Assembly: GCF_900143085.1 (NCBI RefSeq)
Contig: NZ_FRCZ01000001.1
Span: 930,001-994,000, forward strand
Direction: 5' to 3'
DNA: 64,000 bases
DNA from: Gracilibacillus kekensis
GTDB taxonomy: Bacteria > Bacillota > Bacilli > Bacillales > Amphibacillaceae
The notes under the pieces were generated by a model. That model was given only the letters and a program-made list of their open reading frames with translations, did no database searches and was not told the DNA's origin. Shown piece by piece: positions 27,808 to 35,413 of this stretch. Numbering within the stretch: the stretch's first letter is position 1; each line of letters starts with the position of its first letter. The translations under genes and the position numbers were made by a program.

Positions 27808-28617
27808 CTATATTTGTAAACGCGACTGTGGCATCTCACCAGTCCAAAGTCGTTTACTTTCTGCTTCTCGTTGTTTTAAATCAGGCTCCTCTAATAATAA
27901 GTGAAAATTCTTGGTTGGCAGATTACCTAATTGATGTTTTTCCGATAAACGATCTAAATAGAATCGCATGTTATCTAATTTTTTGGATTGGTTATTTCCG
28001 GACTCTGAAAATTCATATAATACACTTGCTGTTGGCACTCGCTTGATTCGGTGATTTTTTGCAACTCTTAAAAAGAAATCCCAATCCCAGTAATTTCTTA
28101 CCGTTTCATCAAATTCTCCAACTTCGTTATGTAGTGATCTTCTATATAAGCTACCGGAGGGAACATAGGTAGAGAACTTTCTCATTGCTGCTATGTCAAA
28201 AGTATATGCGAATAAATAGTAATCAAGAGGGATTCGCTTCTCTTTTGTTTCATGGTAATTCACAATTTCAACATCTGAATAAACAAGGTCATATCCTTCT
28301 ATCTCATTTACCATTTTTTCTAAATGAGTGGGTAAAGGTAAATCATCATCATCCATCAGCATAATAAGTTCTCCTGTTGCTTTTTCTAATCCTTTGTTTC
28401 TTGCATACACATGATAATGGTTCTCTGACAAGTTAATTAATTTCACGCTTAATTCAGGGTATAAATCAATGACGTCTTCTACTCTTTCTCCAGCGTCATT
28501 GATAATAATCACATCAAAATTTTGATATGTTTGTTCCGTCAAGGCAGCTAATAATTCAGCTAGCGCAACTTTTCTATTATAGGTTGTAACAATAATTGAC
28601 ACTTTCTCCTGTGACAT
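27808..28617 (-). CDS. Family 2 glycosyltransferase
   Basis: About 269 aa from the ATG at 28617 (GAGGTG nine bases upstream). A GT-A fold starts at once: VSIIVTTYNRKVALAELLAA, NFDVIIINDAGE, then the nucleotide-sugar metal motif LIMLMDDDDLPLP. YWDWDFFLRVAKNH is the acceptor-side block typical of GT2. There is no membrane segment, so it is a cytoplasmic enzyme. It is isolated from any polysaccharide cluster and lies 9 bp upstream of the MATE gene. Donor and acceptor unknown. Confidence 0.87.
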   Translation of the reverse strand: MSQEKVSIIVTTYNRKVALAELLAALTEQTYQNFDVIIINDAGERVEDVIDLYPELSVKLINLSENHYHVYARNKGLEKATGELIMLMDDDDLPLPTHLEKMVNEIEGYDLVYSDVEIVNYHETKEKRIPLDYYLFAYTFDIAAMRKFSTYVPSGSLYRRSLHNEVGEFDETVRNYWDWDFFLRVAKNHRIKRVPTASVLYEFSESGNNQSKKLDNMRFYLDRLSEKHQLGNLPTKNFHLLLEEPDLKQREAESKRLWTGEMPQSRLQI

Positions 28618-28928
28618 TTGTAAACACCTCAATAAGATTCATTAAATTGTATGTAAACTTTATTGACATACGCCATGACAAAGATAAAATGATGACATAT
28701 AGTAAAGACATAATCTACTTTACATCCTCAAATATTTACTATTCCTACATTATATAACAAACTACTTATTCGCAGAAATTATTCGTTTCAAATTATATTA
28801 CAAATTCTATACATTTCGGACACACTTTTACTACATTGACATGAAGCCGTTTTGTATAACATATAACAAAGATGGCAATACTTTTCATGAATAGTGAACA
28901 AGTTAATTTTATATAGGAGGCTAAACCT

Positions 28929-29153
28929 ATGGCTTTTTTACGAGAAGCAGTGGAGAAACAAAAAGTTTATCTAATTCAACAGTTGATGGAAAGTGGTGTA
29001 GTGGATAAGAATGATTTAGAACTATACGACAAACCTATTAGCGAGATTGTACATGACTATGAACAATTTTGTCTGGAATTCGAAAAACAAAATGCACTTA
29101 AATTCACTCGATATAATCCCCACTTAAAAGAAGAGAAGCCTGACTTTCATTAG
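28929..29153 (+). CDS. FbpA-like small protein
   Basis: 74 aa, with AGGAGG nine bases before the ATG. LREAVEKQKVYLIQQLMESG followed by LELYDKPISEIVHDYEQF resembles the Fur_reg_FbpA domain (leucine-rich helix, then LYELTLSELE). FbpA is a small protein of the Bacillus iron-sparing response. I cannot see a clear Fur box upstream, so iron control is not supported here. The 300-bp gap before it is AT-rich with scattered promoter-like hexamers and nothing else recognised. It may instead be a generic small regulator of that family. Confidence 0.6.
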   Translation: MAFLREAVEKQKVYLIQQLMESGVVDKNDLELYDKPISEIVHDYEQFCLEFEKQNALKFTRYNPHLKEEKPDFH

Positions 29154-29166
29154 GCTTCTCTTTCTT
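29128..29166 (+). terminator. Terminator of the FbpA-like gene
   Basis: AGAGAAGCCT pairs with AGGCTTCTCT across a 10-nt loop, then TTCTT. The stop codon lies inside the hairpin. Confidence 0.75.
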
Positions 29167-29188
29167 ATGAATATAAAAAAAGTTACTA

Positions 29189-29515
29189 TTACCTTTCCTT
29201 CTGAATACCGAATCTCGCATTGATTTCTCCTCGCAATAACTGTTTTCGCATTTTTTTCTCTTTTCTTTTCTCAGCTCGAATCATATCCTGTCTAATTTCG
29301 AACGTTTGCACACCTTCTTCGCGCTTGTTCGCAATATCTATTAGAAGCTCTACATCTGCAAAGGAATATTTTCTATTACCTTTTGGTGATCGTTCCGGGT
29401 ATACAAGTTTTCTTTCTTCATAATAGCGAATTTGACGTTCTGATAAACCAGTTAATTCACTTACGACTCCAATTGTTATAACCTTTCTTTCCTTGTATGA
29501 CGGACCTTCTGCCAT
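29189..29515 (-). CDS. tnrA: Nitrogen regulator TnrA (MerR family)
   Basis: 108 aa from the ATG at 29515 with AGGTGG. The N-terminal MerR helix-turn-helix (VITIGVVSELTGLSERQIRY, then YEERKLVYPERSPKGNRKYS) leads into a short C-terminal tail (LLRGEINARFGIQKER). That tail is the glutamine-synthetase-binding region found in TnrA. Unlike GlnR, the chain is short and there is no glnA downstream. An exact TnrA/GlnR box (TGTNA-N7-TNACA) lies 85 bp upstream, consistent with the known autoregulation. It activates nitrogen-limitation genes and represses glutamate synthesis. Confidence 0.92.
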   Translation of the reverse strand: MAEGPSYKERKVITIGVVSELTGLSERQIRYYEERKLVYPERSPKGNRKYSFADVELLIDIANKREEGVQTFEIRQDMIRAEKRKEKKMRKQLLRGEINARFGIQKER

Positions 29516-29599
29516 ATGGTACACCACCTAATTTTGTTTACCGTTGTAATATGACCTTACTAGAATTATACATTTCTCTTTTCCATTTGAAAAAGTATT

Positions 29600-29616
29600 T
29601 GTAAGATAATCTAACA
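29600..29616. promoter_or_regulatory. TnrA/GlnR box upstream of tnrA
   Basis: TGTAAGATAATCTAACA fits the consensus TGTNA-N7-TNACA at every fixed position. Its location upstream of tnrA supports autoactivation. Confidence 0.8.
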
Positions 29617-29744
29617 ATGTTTATAAATGATGGTTAAAGTCATTATACAAAGCTCTACTGCTAGCAACCTCTCCTTGTTTTCGGTACAATAAAGGTAGAC
29701 ATACCATCGATTTCGTTATGATTATGCAAAGGGGGCTGAAGTAA

Positions 29745-30032
29745 ATGAAAATGTCGATAACAAAACCAGCAGTAAAATGGTTTATTAATGAGTTAGATTT
29801 AAAGGAACAGGACTCCATCCGTTTCTTCGCAAGATATGGTGGATTCGGTGGTGTACATAAGGGGTTTTCATTAGCTTTAGAAAAAGTGGAACCAAATAGT
29901 CCGGGAGCAGAAGTAACAGAAGAGGGAATACGCTTTTTTGTAGAGGAATCAGACCTGTGGTACTTTGACAACATGAACTTCCATATTAAATACTCAAGAA
30001 ACATGGAAGAAATTGAATATATAATTGAATAA
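29745..30032 (+). CDS. HesB-like (YneR family) protein
   Basis: 95 aa, full length for the HesB/YneR group. ITKPAVKWFINELDL and FARYGGFGGVHKGFSLALEK are typical, while the cysteines of A-type Fe-S carriers (IscA/SufA) are absent. It therefore belongs to the cysteine-less YneR branch with unknown function. The ATG follows AAAGGGGGCTGAAGTAA. It is divergent from tnrA; a dyad-repeat unit follows its stop. Confidence 0.82.
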   Translation: MKMSITKPAVKWFINELDLKEQDSIRFFARYGGFGGVHKGFSLALEKVEPNSPGAEVTEEGIRFFVEESDLWYFDNMNFHIKYSRNMEEIEYIIE

Positions 30033-30102
30033 CCCTTATTTCACACAGCGAATCGTGACCATTTTCCTTAACAAATGGGGTTTTCCTAGGGGAAATAGTG
30101 GT

Positions 30103-30139
30103 CACTTCACAGGATAAGTGTAATTATCCTGTGAAGTAC
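30103..30139. repeat. Dyad array of 21-bp units, minimal copy (locus 2)
   Basis: CTTCACAGGATA (30105-30116) and TATCCTGTGAAG (30125-30136) are exact inverted copies. The gap between the A of GGATA and the T of TATCC is the same 9 positions as at the centre of the other two arrays. It lies between convergent genes and may also act as a hairpin. Confidence 0.7.
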
Positions 30140-30165
30140 ACTTATATATACTCAGCTTTTATACT

Positions 30166-31326
30166 CTATTTTAAAGTGATCGTAGCCTTTGCCTTGTGAT
30201 TATTGACATCTAATTGATATCCCGGTTCACCAAAATACGGGAAACCGTCGTTCGTCCAAAATAATCGTTGGATCCGTGCGTGCCGATTATGATCATATAA
30301 TGGATTTTCTGTATTGAAGCCTTTATAAGGACGGGCGTGATAGACTAACAGTTCATATCCATCCTCATCCACACTGAAGCTATTATGACCTGGACCATAT
30401 TCACTCGTTTGATCACTAGAAACAAGGAATGGTTCCTTTTCTTTCGTCCATGAAGCAGGGTCTAATAAATCACTATTGATATCAGCGTGTAGCAAACCAA
30501 CTGCATAATTCTCATCTGTGGCACTTGCCGAAAAGGCAATGAAAATTCTTTTATCATTCTTAATCATCGCTGGTCCTTCATTAACATCAAATCCAATTAC
30601 TTCCCAGTCTAATTCTGGCTTAGAAAGAAAAACCTGTTTCTTAATTGTCCACGGATTTTCCATCTCTGCAATATACAAATTAGAAATTGTATCATTTTCT
30701 ATCTTTTGTGCCCATACAAGGTAACGCTTCCCATTATGTTCAAAGGTGGTAGCATCTAGCGAGAAACTTTGAAATTCCGTATTAATTTGTCCCTTTTCTA
30801 TCCATTCACCTTCAAGCGGATTTTCAGCGTCACATTCTAACACATATGGCCGGATCGCCCAAACATCATCTTTATCACCTGCAGCTACATGAACATACCA
30901 TTTACCATCAATAAAATGAATTTCCGGTGCCCAAATATGTTCTGACATAATTCCTGATTCATGCTTCCACCAAATCACTTTCTCTTCTGCTTCAGGAAGC
31001 TCTTCAATTGTTTTTGCTCTCCTTAATACGACACGATCATATAAAGGATAAGAACCAGTAAAGTAATAATAACCATCGGTATGTTTATATAAGTATGGAT
31101 CTGCCCTTTTTTCAATAAAAGGCTTTTGATAGTCTTTATGAACAATGTCACCCTCTATTTCAACGCTTCCTTTTTCCTCTAATTCTTTTTGATTAACTTG
31201 TTCCCAGTTAACATCAAACTCAGCAGTAACGTTATCTTCTAATTCAACATTGACACGTTTTGGCAAATCAACTTTGTCCCCTTTTGATGCTATTATCTCA
31301 ACATCATGTATACGCTTTATTTCCAT
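30166..31326 (-). CDS. GH43 glycosidase (arabinofuranosidase/xylosidase type)
   Basis: 386 aa from the ATG at 31326 with AAAGGATG; no signal peptide. A small N-terminal Ig-like (Big_4) domain (residues 1-65) is followed by a five-bladed GH43 propeller. Catalytic acids are placed at KRADPYLYKHTDGYYYF (Asp, base), SLDATTFEHNGKRYLVWAQ (Asp, pKa modulator) and GFDVNEGPAMIKN (Glu, acid). Homologues act on arabinan or arabinoxylan oligosaccharides in the cytoplasm. Its promoter overlaps a 13-of-16 AraR-like box, tying it to the arabinose regulon 21 kb away. Exact linkage specificity unknown. Confidence 0.9.
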   Translation of the reverse strand: MEIKRIHDVEIIASKGDKVDLPKRVNVELEDNVTAEFDVNWEQVNQKELEEKGSVEIEGDIVHKDYQKPFIEKRADPYLYKHTDGYYYFTGSYPLYDRVVLRRAKTIEELPEAEEKVIWWKHESGIMSEHIWAPEIHFIDGKWYVHVAAGDKDDVWAIRPYVLECDAENPLEGEWIEKGQINTEFQSFSLDATTFEHNGKRYLVWAQKIENDTISNLYIAEMENPWTIKKQVFLSKPELDWEVIGFDVNEGPAMIKNDKRIFIAFSASATDENYAVGLLHADINSDLLDPASWTKEKEPFLVSSDQTSEYGPGHNSFSVDEDGYELLVYHARPYKGFNTENPLYDHNRHARIQRLFWTNDGFPYFGEPGYQLDVNNHKAKATITLK

Positions 31327-31357
31327 TGCTGACATCCTTTCTATCTTCTATAATACT

Positions 31358-31386
31358 ATTATATACAAGAGCACTTGTACTTACAA
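31358..31386 (-). promoter_or_regulatory. Sigma-A promoter of the GH43 gene
   Basis: Minus strand: -35 TTGTAA (31386-31381), a 17-bp spacer and -10 TATAAT (31363-31358). The AraR-like box covers the -35. Confidence 0.7.
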
Positions 31387-31388
31387 CT
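31373..31388 (-). promoter_or_regulatory. AraR-like operator of the GH43 gene
   Basis: ACTTGTACTTACAACT matches 13 of 16 bases of ATTTGTACGTACAAAT and overlaps the -35 region, so AraR binding would block initiation. Confidence 0.65.
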
Positions 31389-31459
31389 ACACAATTCCAG
31401 CAATATTATACTGACTTATGCTAACAACTATATCCCTCAGACGTTTAACGCAGTAAAAA

Positions 31460-31735
31460 CAGATTATTGCGCATTATACGGAAACTGCGCAATAAATGAT
31501 GTAGTAATTTTGAGATGATGTTTGTGCTTAGAAACCGCTACGGCTTGTCCGCTTCTCTTTCCACGGGTTTTTCTCCTCAGCTAACTTTTATAAGCGTTCT
31601 TTGCTTAAAAAAGTTAGCTGAAGGGAAAACCCCACGGAATGGAAAGTGGGCAGCCGGAGCGGATGTTATCAGACAATACATTTCAAAATTACCACTTTGG
31701 CTAATAAATACACATAAGTTATTGCGTAGCATGTT
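31460..31735. repeat. Large palindromic intergenic element, copy B
   Basis: Outer ends: CTGCGCAATAA (31485-31495) against TTATTGCGTAG (31719-31729). The arms CCGCTACGGCTTGTCC and CAGCCGGAGCGG pair imperfectly. The centre is AGCTAACTTTTATAAGC against GCTTAAAAAAGTTAGCT. It lacks the extra ~70-bp segment found in copies A and C. The remainder of this gap contains only the GH43 promoter and the terminator below. Confidence 0.8.
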
Positions 31736-31747
31736 CCTACGACGCAG

Positions 31748-31787
31748 AAAAATCCAAACGATTTCACCTGATCGTTTGGATTTTTTA
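31748..31787. terminator. Bidirectional terminator of alaT (recurrent ATCCAAACGAT type)
   Basis: AATCCAAACGAT (31751-31762) pairs perfectly with ATCGTTTGGATT (31771-31782). T-runs flank it on both strands. The same stem recurs at three other loci in the window. Confidence 0.85.
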
Positions 31788-31820
31788 ATTATATAATTTG
31801 TTTGTCTCTTCTTCTTGTTT

Positions 31821-32987
31821 TTACTTACAGTGTTTTTGAACAAAACGGTTCATTCTTTTCATTGCCTCATCCAGTTGTTTGATCGAGGTAGCATAAGAAC
31901 AACGAATATTTCCTTCTCCGCTATCACCAAATACGTGTCCAGGTACAACCGCCACTCTTTCTTCTTCCAGTAATTTTTGGGCAAATTCTTCTGAACTATA
32001 TCCTGTTTCCTTTATAGAAGGGAACACATAAAAAGCACCACCAGGTAAATGGCAAGATAAACCCATTTCATTCAAAGCCTTCACGACAAAATTACGTCTT
32101 TGTTTATAACTCGTTTTCATGTCTCTTACACTGTCATTTCCATTTCTCAATGCTTCCAAAGCACCATGCTGTGCCATTGTAGGTGCACACATCATCGTAT
32201 ATTGATGGATTTTGGTCATTGCCTCCATAATTTCTTTCGGTCCGGCTGCATAACCTAAACGCCAACCCGTCATTGCAAATGATTTAGAGAAACCTGAAAT
32301 AACTACTGTACGTTCTATCATACCCTCAACAGCTGCAATGCTCGTTGCCATTTCATCATAAGACAGTTCTGCGTAAATTTCGTCAGACAAAACAATCAAA
32401 TCATGTTTCTTTACCACTTCTGATATAGCAGCTAATTCTTCTTTACTTAATACCGTCCCTGTCGGATTGTTTGGGCTGCATAAAACGATTGCTTTTGTAC
32501 GTGAAGTAATTGCTGCTTCCACTTGTTCTGGCAATATTTTAAATTCATTTTCCGCTTTCGCACTTACAGGAACTGGCACACCTCCAGCTAATGATACAGC
32601 TGGACTATAGGATACAAAACAAGGTTCCACAACAATAACTTCATCACCTTGTTCAATAATAGCTCGCAATGCTAAATCAATTGCCTGACTCGCGCCAACT
32701 GTCACGAGAACTTGATTTTCGGGATTAAAAGTTAGCGAAAATGTTTCACTTAAGTATTCACTAATTTCTTCTCTTAATTCCAATAACCCTGCATTTGCAG
32801 TATAAGCGGTATATCCTTGTTCCAGTGAATGATAGCTAGCTTCAATTACATTCCAAGGTGTTACAAAGTCTGGTTCGCCTACCCCTAATGAGATGACATT
32901 TTCCATTTTTGATGCCAAATCAAAAAATTTACGAATTCCTGACGGTTTTAACTCTTCCACATGTTTAGCTAAATAGGAAGGACTCAT
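31821..32987 (-). CDS. alaT: Alanine transaminase-type class I/II aminotransferase
   Basis: 388 aa fold-type I PLP enzyme. LKPSGIRKFFDLASKMENVI, then SLGVGEPDFVTPWNV, closely parallel Bacillus subtilis AlaT (YugH). VTVGASQAIDLALRA, SPNNPTGTVLSKEEL, LSDEIYAELSYD and the Schiff-base lysine in VISGFSKSFAMTGWRLGY are all present. It makes alanine from pyruvate and glutamate. It overlaps the upstream Lrp-type regulator gene by 4 bp (ATGA), reproducing the alaR-alaT operon. A related but less specific alternative is PatA. Confidence 0.88.
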   Translation of the reverse strand: MSPSYLAKHVEELKPSGIRKFFDLASKMENVISLGVGEPDFVTPWNVIEASYHSLEQGYTAYTANAGLLELREEISEYLSETFSLTFNPENQVLVTVGASQAIDLALRAIIEQGDEVIVVEPCFVSYSPAVSLAGGVPVPVSAKAENEFKILPEQVEAAITSRTKAIVLCSPNNPTGTVLSKEELAAISEVVKKHDLIVLSDEIYAELSYDEMATSIAAVEGMIERTVVISGFSKSFAMTGWRLGYAAGPKEIMEAMTKIHQYTMMCAPTMAQHGALEALRNGNDSVRDMKTSYKQRRNFVVKALNEMGLSCHLPGGAFYVFPSIKETGYSSEEFAQKLLEEERVAVVPGHVFGDSGEGNIRCSYATSIKQLDEAMKRMNRFVQKHCK

Positions 32988-33481
32988 GGTGTCACCATAA
33001 TTCTTTTGTCATCGTCGTCATCATTATCAAAAATAATGCCATCGTGTTTATATTTTTTCAAAATAAAATGGGTAGTAGTCGAAAGCACTGTATCAAGGGT
33101 AGATAACTTATCTGAAACAAATCGGCTAACTTCCATCATCGTTTTGCCTTCTACTGATACACTAAGATCATAAGCACCTGACATTAGATATACAGCTTTC
33201 ACTTCCGGGAATCTGTAAATACGAGAAGCAATTTTATCAAAGCCAACACCTCGAACAGGTGTTACTTTAACATCGATGAGTGCGGCTACTCCCTCATATT
33301 CATAGACGTTGGACCAATCGACCAATGTGGAATATCCCAGGATGGTATGGTCTTTCTCTAGCTTTTGTATCATTTCCTCCACCGTGTCTGAAGGTATATC
33401 CAACATTTTACTTATTGTATCTGTTTCAATTCGTCCGTTTTTTTCTAATAATTTCAATAATTCAATCTCTTTTTCTTCCAA
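32984..33481 (-). CDS. alaR: Lrp/AsnC-family regulator (AlaR-like)
   Basis: About 165 aa. I prefer the TTG at 33481 because GAAGGTG lies six bases upstream; a TTG at 33523 would add 14 residues without a ribosome site. An N-terminal winged helix (EKEIELLKLLEKNGRIETDT, then ISKMLDIPSDTVEEMIQKLE) is followed by a RAM/AsnC ligand domain (about 65-145). Translationally coupled to alaT, whose expression it should control. Unusual: the C-terminus ends in an acidic run (NDDDDDK) encoded by a GAY-repeat at 33010-33027, which may be a length-variable tract. Confidence 0.87.
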   Translation of the reverse strand: MEEKEIELLKLLEKNGRIETDTISKMLDIPSDTVEEMIQKLEKDHTILGYSTLVDWSNVYEYEGVAALIDVKVTPVRGVGFDKIASRIYRFPEVKAVYLMSGAYDLSVSVEGKTMMEVSRFVSDKLSTLDTVLSTTTHFILKKYKHDGIIFDNDDDDDKRIMVTP

Positions 33482-33726
33482 TCCATTCACCTTCTTTAGA
33501 TGTTGTGTATAGACTATATACAACTGTTATTTATTCTTACTAATACTTAATCATACTACAATTAAATCCAAATATAAAGTGAGATTTCAATCAATGGAAG
33601 TCGTAGTTACCTACTATACTTGGTGCAACTTATCAGGAATTAATGCCGCTTACCCCAATAAAAATTTCCAGCCAAAGTTCGAGCCTATCTCAGAAAGCTT
33701 TGAAGACACTTGAAAGGAATGATCCT

Positions 33727-34425
33727 ATGAAGACTTATCATGATCTATTAACCCAATTAAGAATAGCCTATGCACATCCAGGTGGAAAGGAAACTACAGA
33801 AAAATGGTTAGATAATCAGGACATATCAAATATGAAAAATATATTAGAAGTTGGTTGTGGTGTCGGTGAAACCATCCGGTATTTGCGCTCTAAGACAAAT
33901 GCAGCTATTTATGGCATTGATATATCTTCTGAAATGGTTGCCATTTCCAAAGAACAATCAAAAGATATTAGAAATGTAAAAATAAAACAAGCTGACGTTA
34001 CTTCTCTACCGTTTGCTTCTTCATTTTTTGACCTTATCATTTCCGAATCTGTACTTACCTTTACCCAGATAAAGCAAGCCATGCAAGAAATAACGAGATG
34101 TTTAAAACCAAATGGAAAGCTTATTCTATTAGAAATGGTGCACACAAATGATCTTTCATTAAAGGGTCAAGAGGAGATCAAACATTTTTATCAATTACCA
34201 AATCTTTATTCATTAACGGATTGGAAAAAGAGTTTATCTAACCATCGATATAAGGACATCGCATTTCATCAAGTAAATAAATCAAGTTCAACTGCACCTC
34301 TCAATCAAGCACTCGATGAAAAAACTTTGGACATTTTAAATGAGCATTTTCACTTAAGTGAAAAATATGAAGATCAATTGTTAGCATATTTATTCACTGC
34401 CACAAAGAGAGGGGATGAAAGATGA
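33727..34425 (+). CDS. Class I SAM-dependent methyltransferase
   Basis: 232 aa from ATG 33727 (GAAAGGA upstream). A UbiE/Methyltransf_11-like fold: SAM motif I ILEVGCGVGETIRYL, motif II YGIDISSEMVAISKEQ, then DVTSLPFASSFFDLIISESV and LKPNGKLILLEMV. It is soluble. The gene overlaps the following metallopeptidase-like gene by 4 bp, so the two are translationally coupled. The substrate is unknown; no quinone or antibiotic gene is nearby. Confidence 0.88.
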   Translation: MKTYHDLLTQLRIAYAHPGGKETTEKWLDNQDISNMKNILEVGCGVGETIRYLRSKTNAAIYGIDISSEMVAISKEQSKDIRNVKIKQADVTSLPFASSFFDLIISESVLTFTQIKQAMQEITRCLKPNGKLILLEMVHTNDLSLKGQEEIKHFYQLPNLYSLTDWKKSLSNHRYKDIAFHQVNKSSSTAPLNQALDEKTLDILNEHFHLSEKYEDQLLAYLFTATKRGDER

Positions 34426-35252
34426 CCGTCCATGCTACTGATGAGTGGCTTAAAAAACTAAGCACAAGTTTAAACCAACAAGCTAGCAGCACAAGTCAGG
34501 AAAAGCATAAAATCCATCTCTCTGCTATCTGTGAACCTCTATCCTCTTTCTTTCCAGAAGTCACTCCAGGAAATATACAGGACCATCTTTTAAGACACGG
34601 ACTTTTTTCTCCCGTTACATCGGCTACTTTTATCAATGAATGGTTAAATAAAGATTATTATTCAACAGTGAATAATCTGTATCAAAGATGCAAACGTGCA
34701 TGGGAGGGGCCCTCTACTAATATTTTTATCTTACCATCAAATGAAGACATTCGAGAATTAAAAGCATGGTTTAATAGTAATGCAGGATTAAGCTATCCAG
34801 ATAAATTATTTTTATTTTTATCTTCAACTGCTAGCACAAAAGAAATCGCAGCATTGTTTATCCATGAGTATAGCCATACCTGCAGGTTGCATCATTTTCC
34901 AAAAGAGGAATTTAACTATACTTTATTAGATGCAGTTATACTAGAGGGGATTGCGGAATGGCTTGTACGGAAGAAAATAGGTAAATCTTATGGGAATAAA
35001 CGGATTGAATATTTATCAGATGAAGCACTTTCTGAATTATGGGAAAGATGGATCAAGCCCCATCAAAAAATAAAACGTATGAACTATAAACATGACTTGC
35101 TTATGTACGGCAGTAAAGGCATCCCTAAAAATATCGGTTATATTATTGGTTATAACATTGTTCTTCGTTATATGGAGAAAAACAAAAAAAGCCCAAGAGC
35201 ATTATTAAGGGTTGAGAATGAAGAATTTATCTCTGATGCGGATCTTGCTTAA
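34422..35252 (+). CDS. DUF2268-like putative zinc protease
   Basis: 276 aa. The zinc motif HEYSH (H148, E149, H152) in ALFIHEYSHTCRLHH, and a later glutamate in ILEGIAEWLV (about residue 175-179), give the gluzincin-like HExxH...E pattern of DUF2268 proteins. No signal peptide or membrane helix, so cytoplasmic. A mixed alpha-helical N-terminus is unassigned. Coupled to the methyltransferase gene by a 4-bp overlap. Homologues are called predicted Zn-dependent proteases; no substrate is established. Confidence 0.75.
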   Translation: MTVHATDEWLKKLSTSLNQQASSTSQEKHKIHLSAICEPLSSFFPEVTPGNIQDHLLRHGLFSPVTSATFINEWLNKDYYSTVNNLYQRCKRAWEGPSTNIFILPSNEDIRELKAWFNSNAGLSYPDKLFLFLSSTASTKEIAALFIHEYSHTCRLHHFPKEEFNYTLLDAVILEGIAEWLVRKKIGKSYGNKRIEYLSDEALSELWERWIKPHQKIKRMNYKHDLLMYGSKGIPKNIGYIIGYNIVLRYMEKNKKSPRALLRVENEEFISDADLA

Positions 35253-35413
35253 GATGTTTGTACATCTTACGGATTGTCAGGCAAACTTATCAGGAGGTTA
35301 CCGTGAAAAATAGTGAAAATGTCCGTTGACACTTGACCATACCTAAAAGAATATATTGCATACCTTATATAGTAGTAATGCTGTAGTGCATTGGTATGGA
35401 AAGGAGACTTAGA

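Noticed and set aside
28830-28930. Fur box upstream of the FbpA-like gene
   Set aside because: No stretch close to the 19-bp Fur consensus is visible; iron control was therefore not claimed.
29621-30004. A 127-codon minus-strand frame opposite the HesB-like gene
   Set aside because: It is the antisense shadow of the HesB-like gene; the plus-strand protein has the recognisable family pattern and ribosome site.
31577-31843. An open frame of 88 codons on the minus strand
   Set aside because: It overlaps palindromic copy B and the alaT terminator; composition and position mark it as a chance frame.
33625-33660. ACTTATCAGGA...TTACC motif resembling 35287-35303 and 16306-16326
   Set aside because: The three sites share a short TCAGGA-GTTACC pattern, but gaps and mismatches make homology unsure; not called a repeat family.
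35298-35330. A mini-ORF (GTG, eight codons) behind AGGAGG just after the zincin gene
   Set aside because: Eight codons with no leader-peptide logic (no run of regulatory codons, no attenuator); probably fortuitous.
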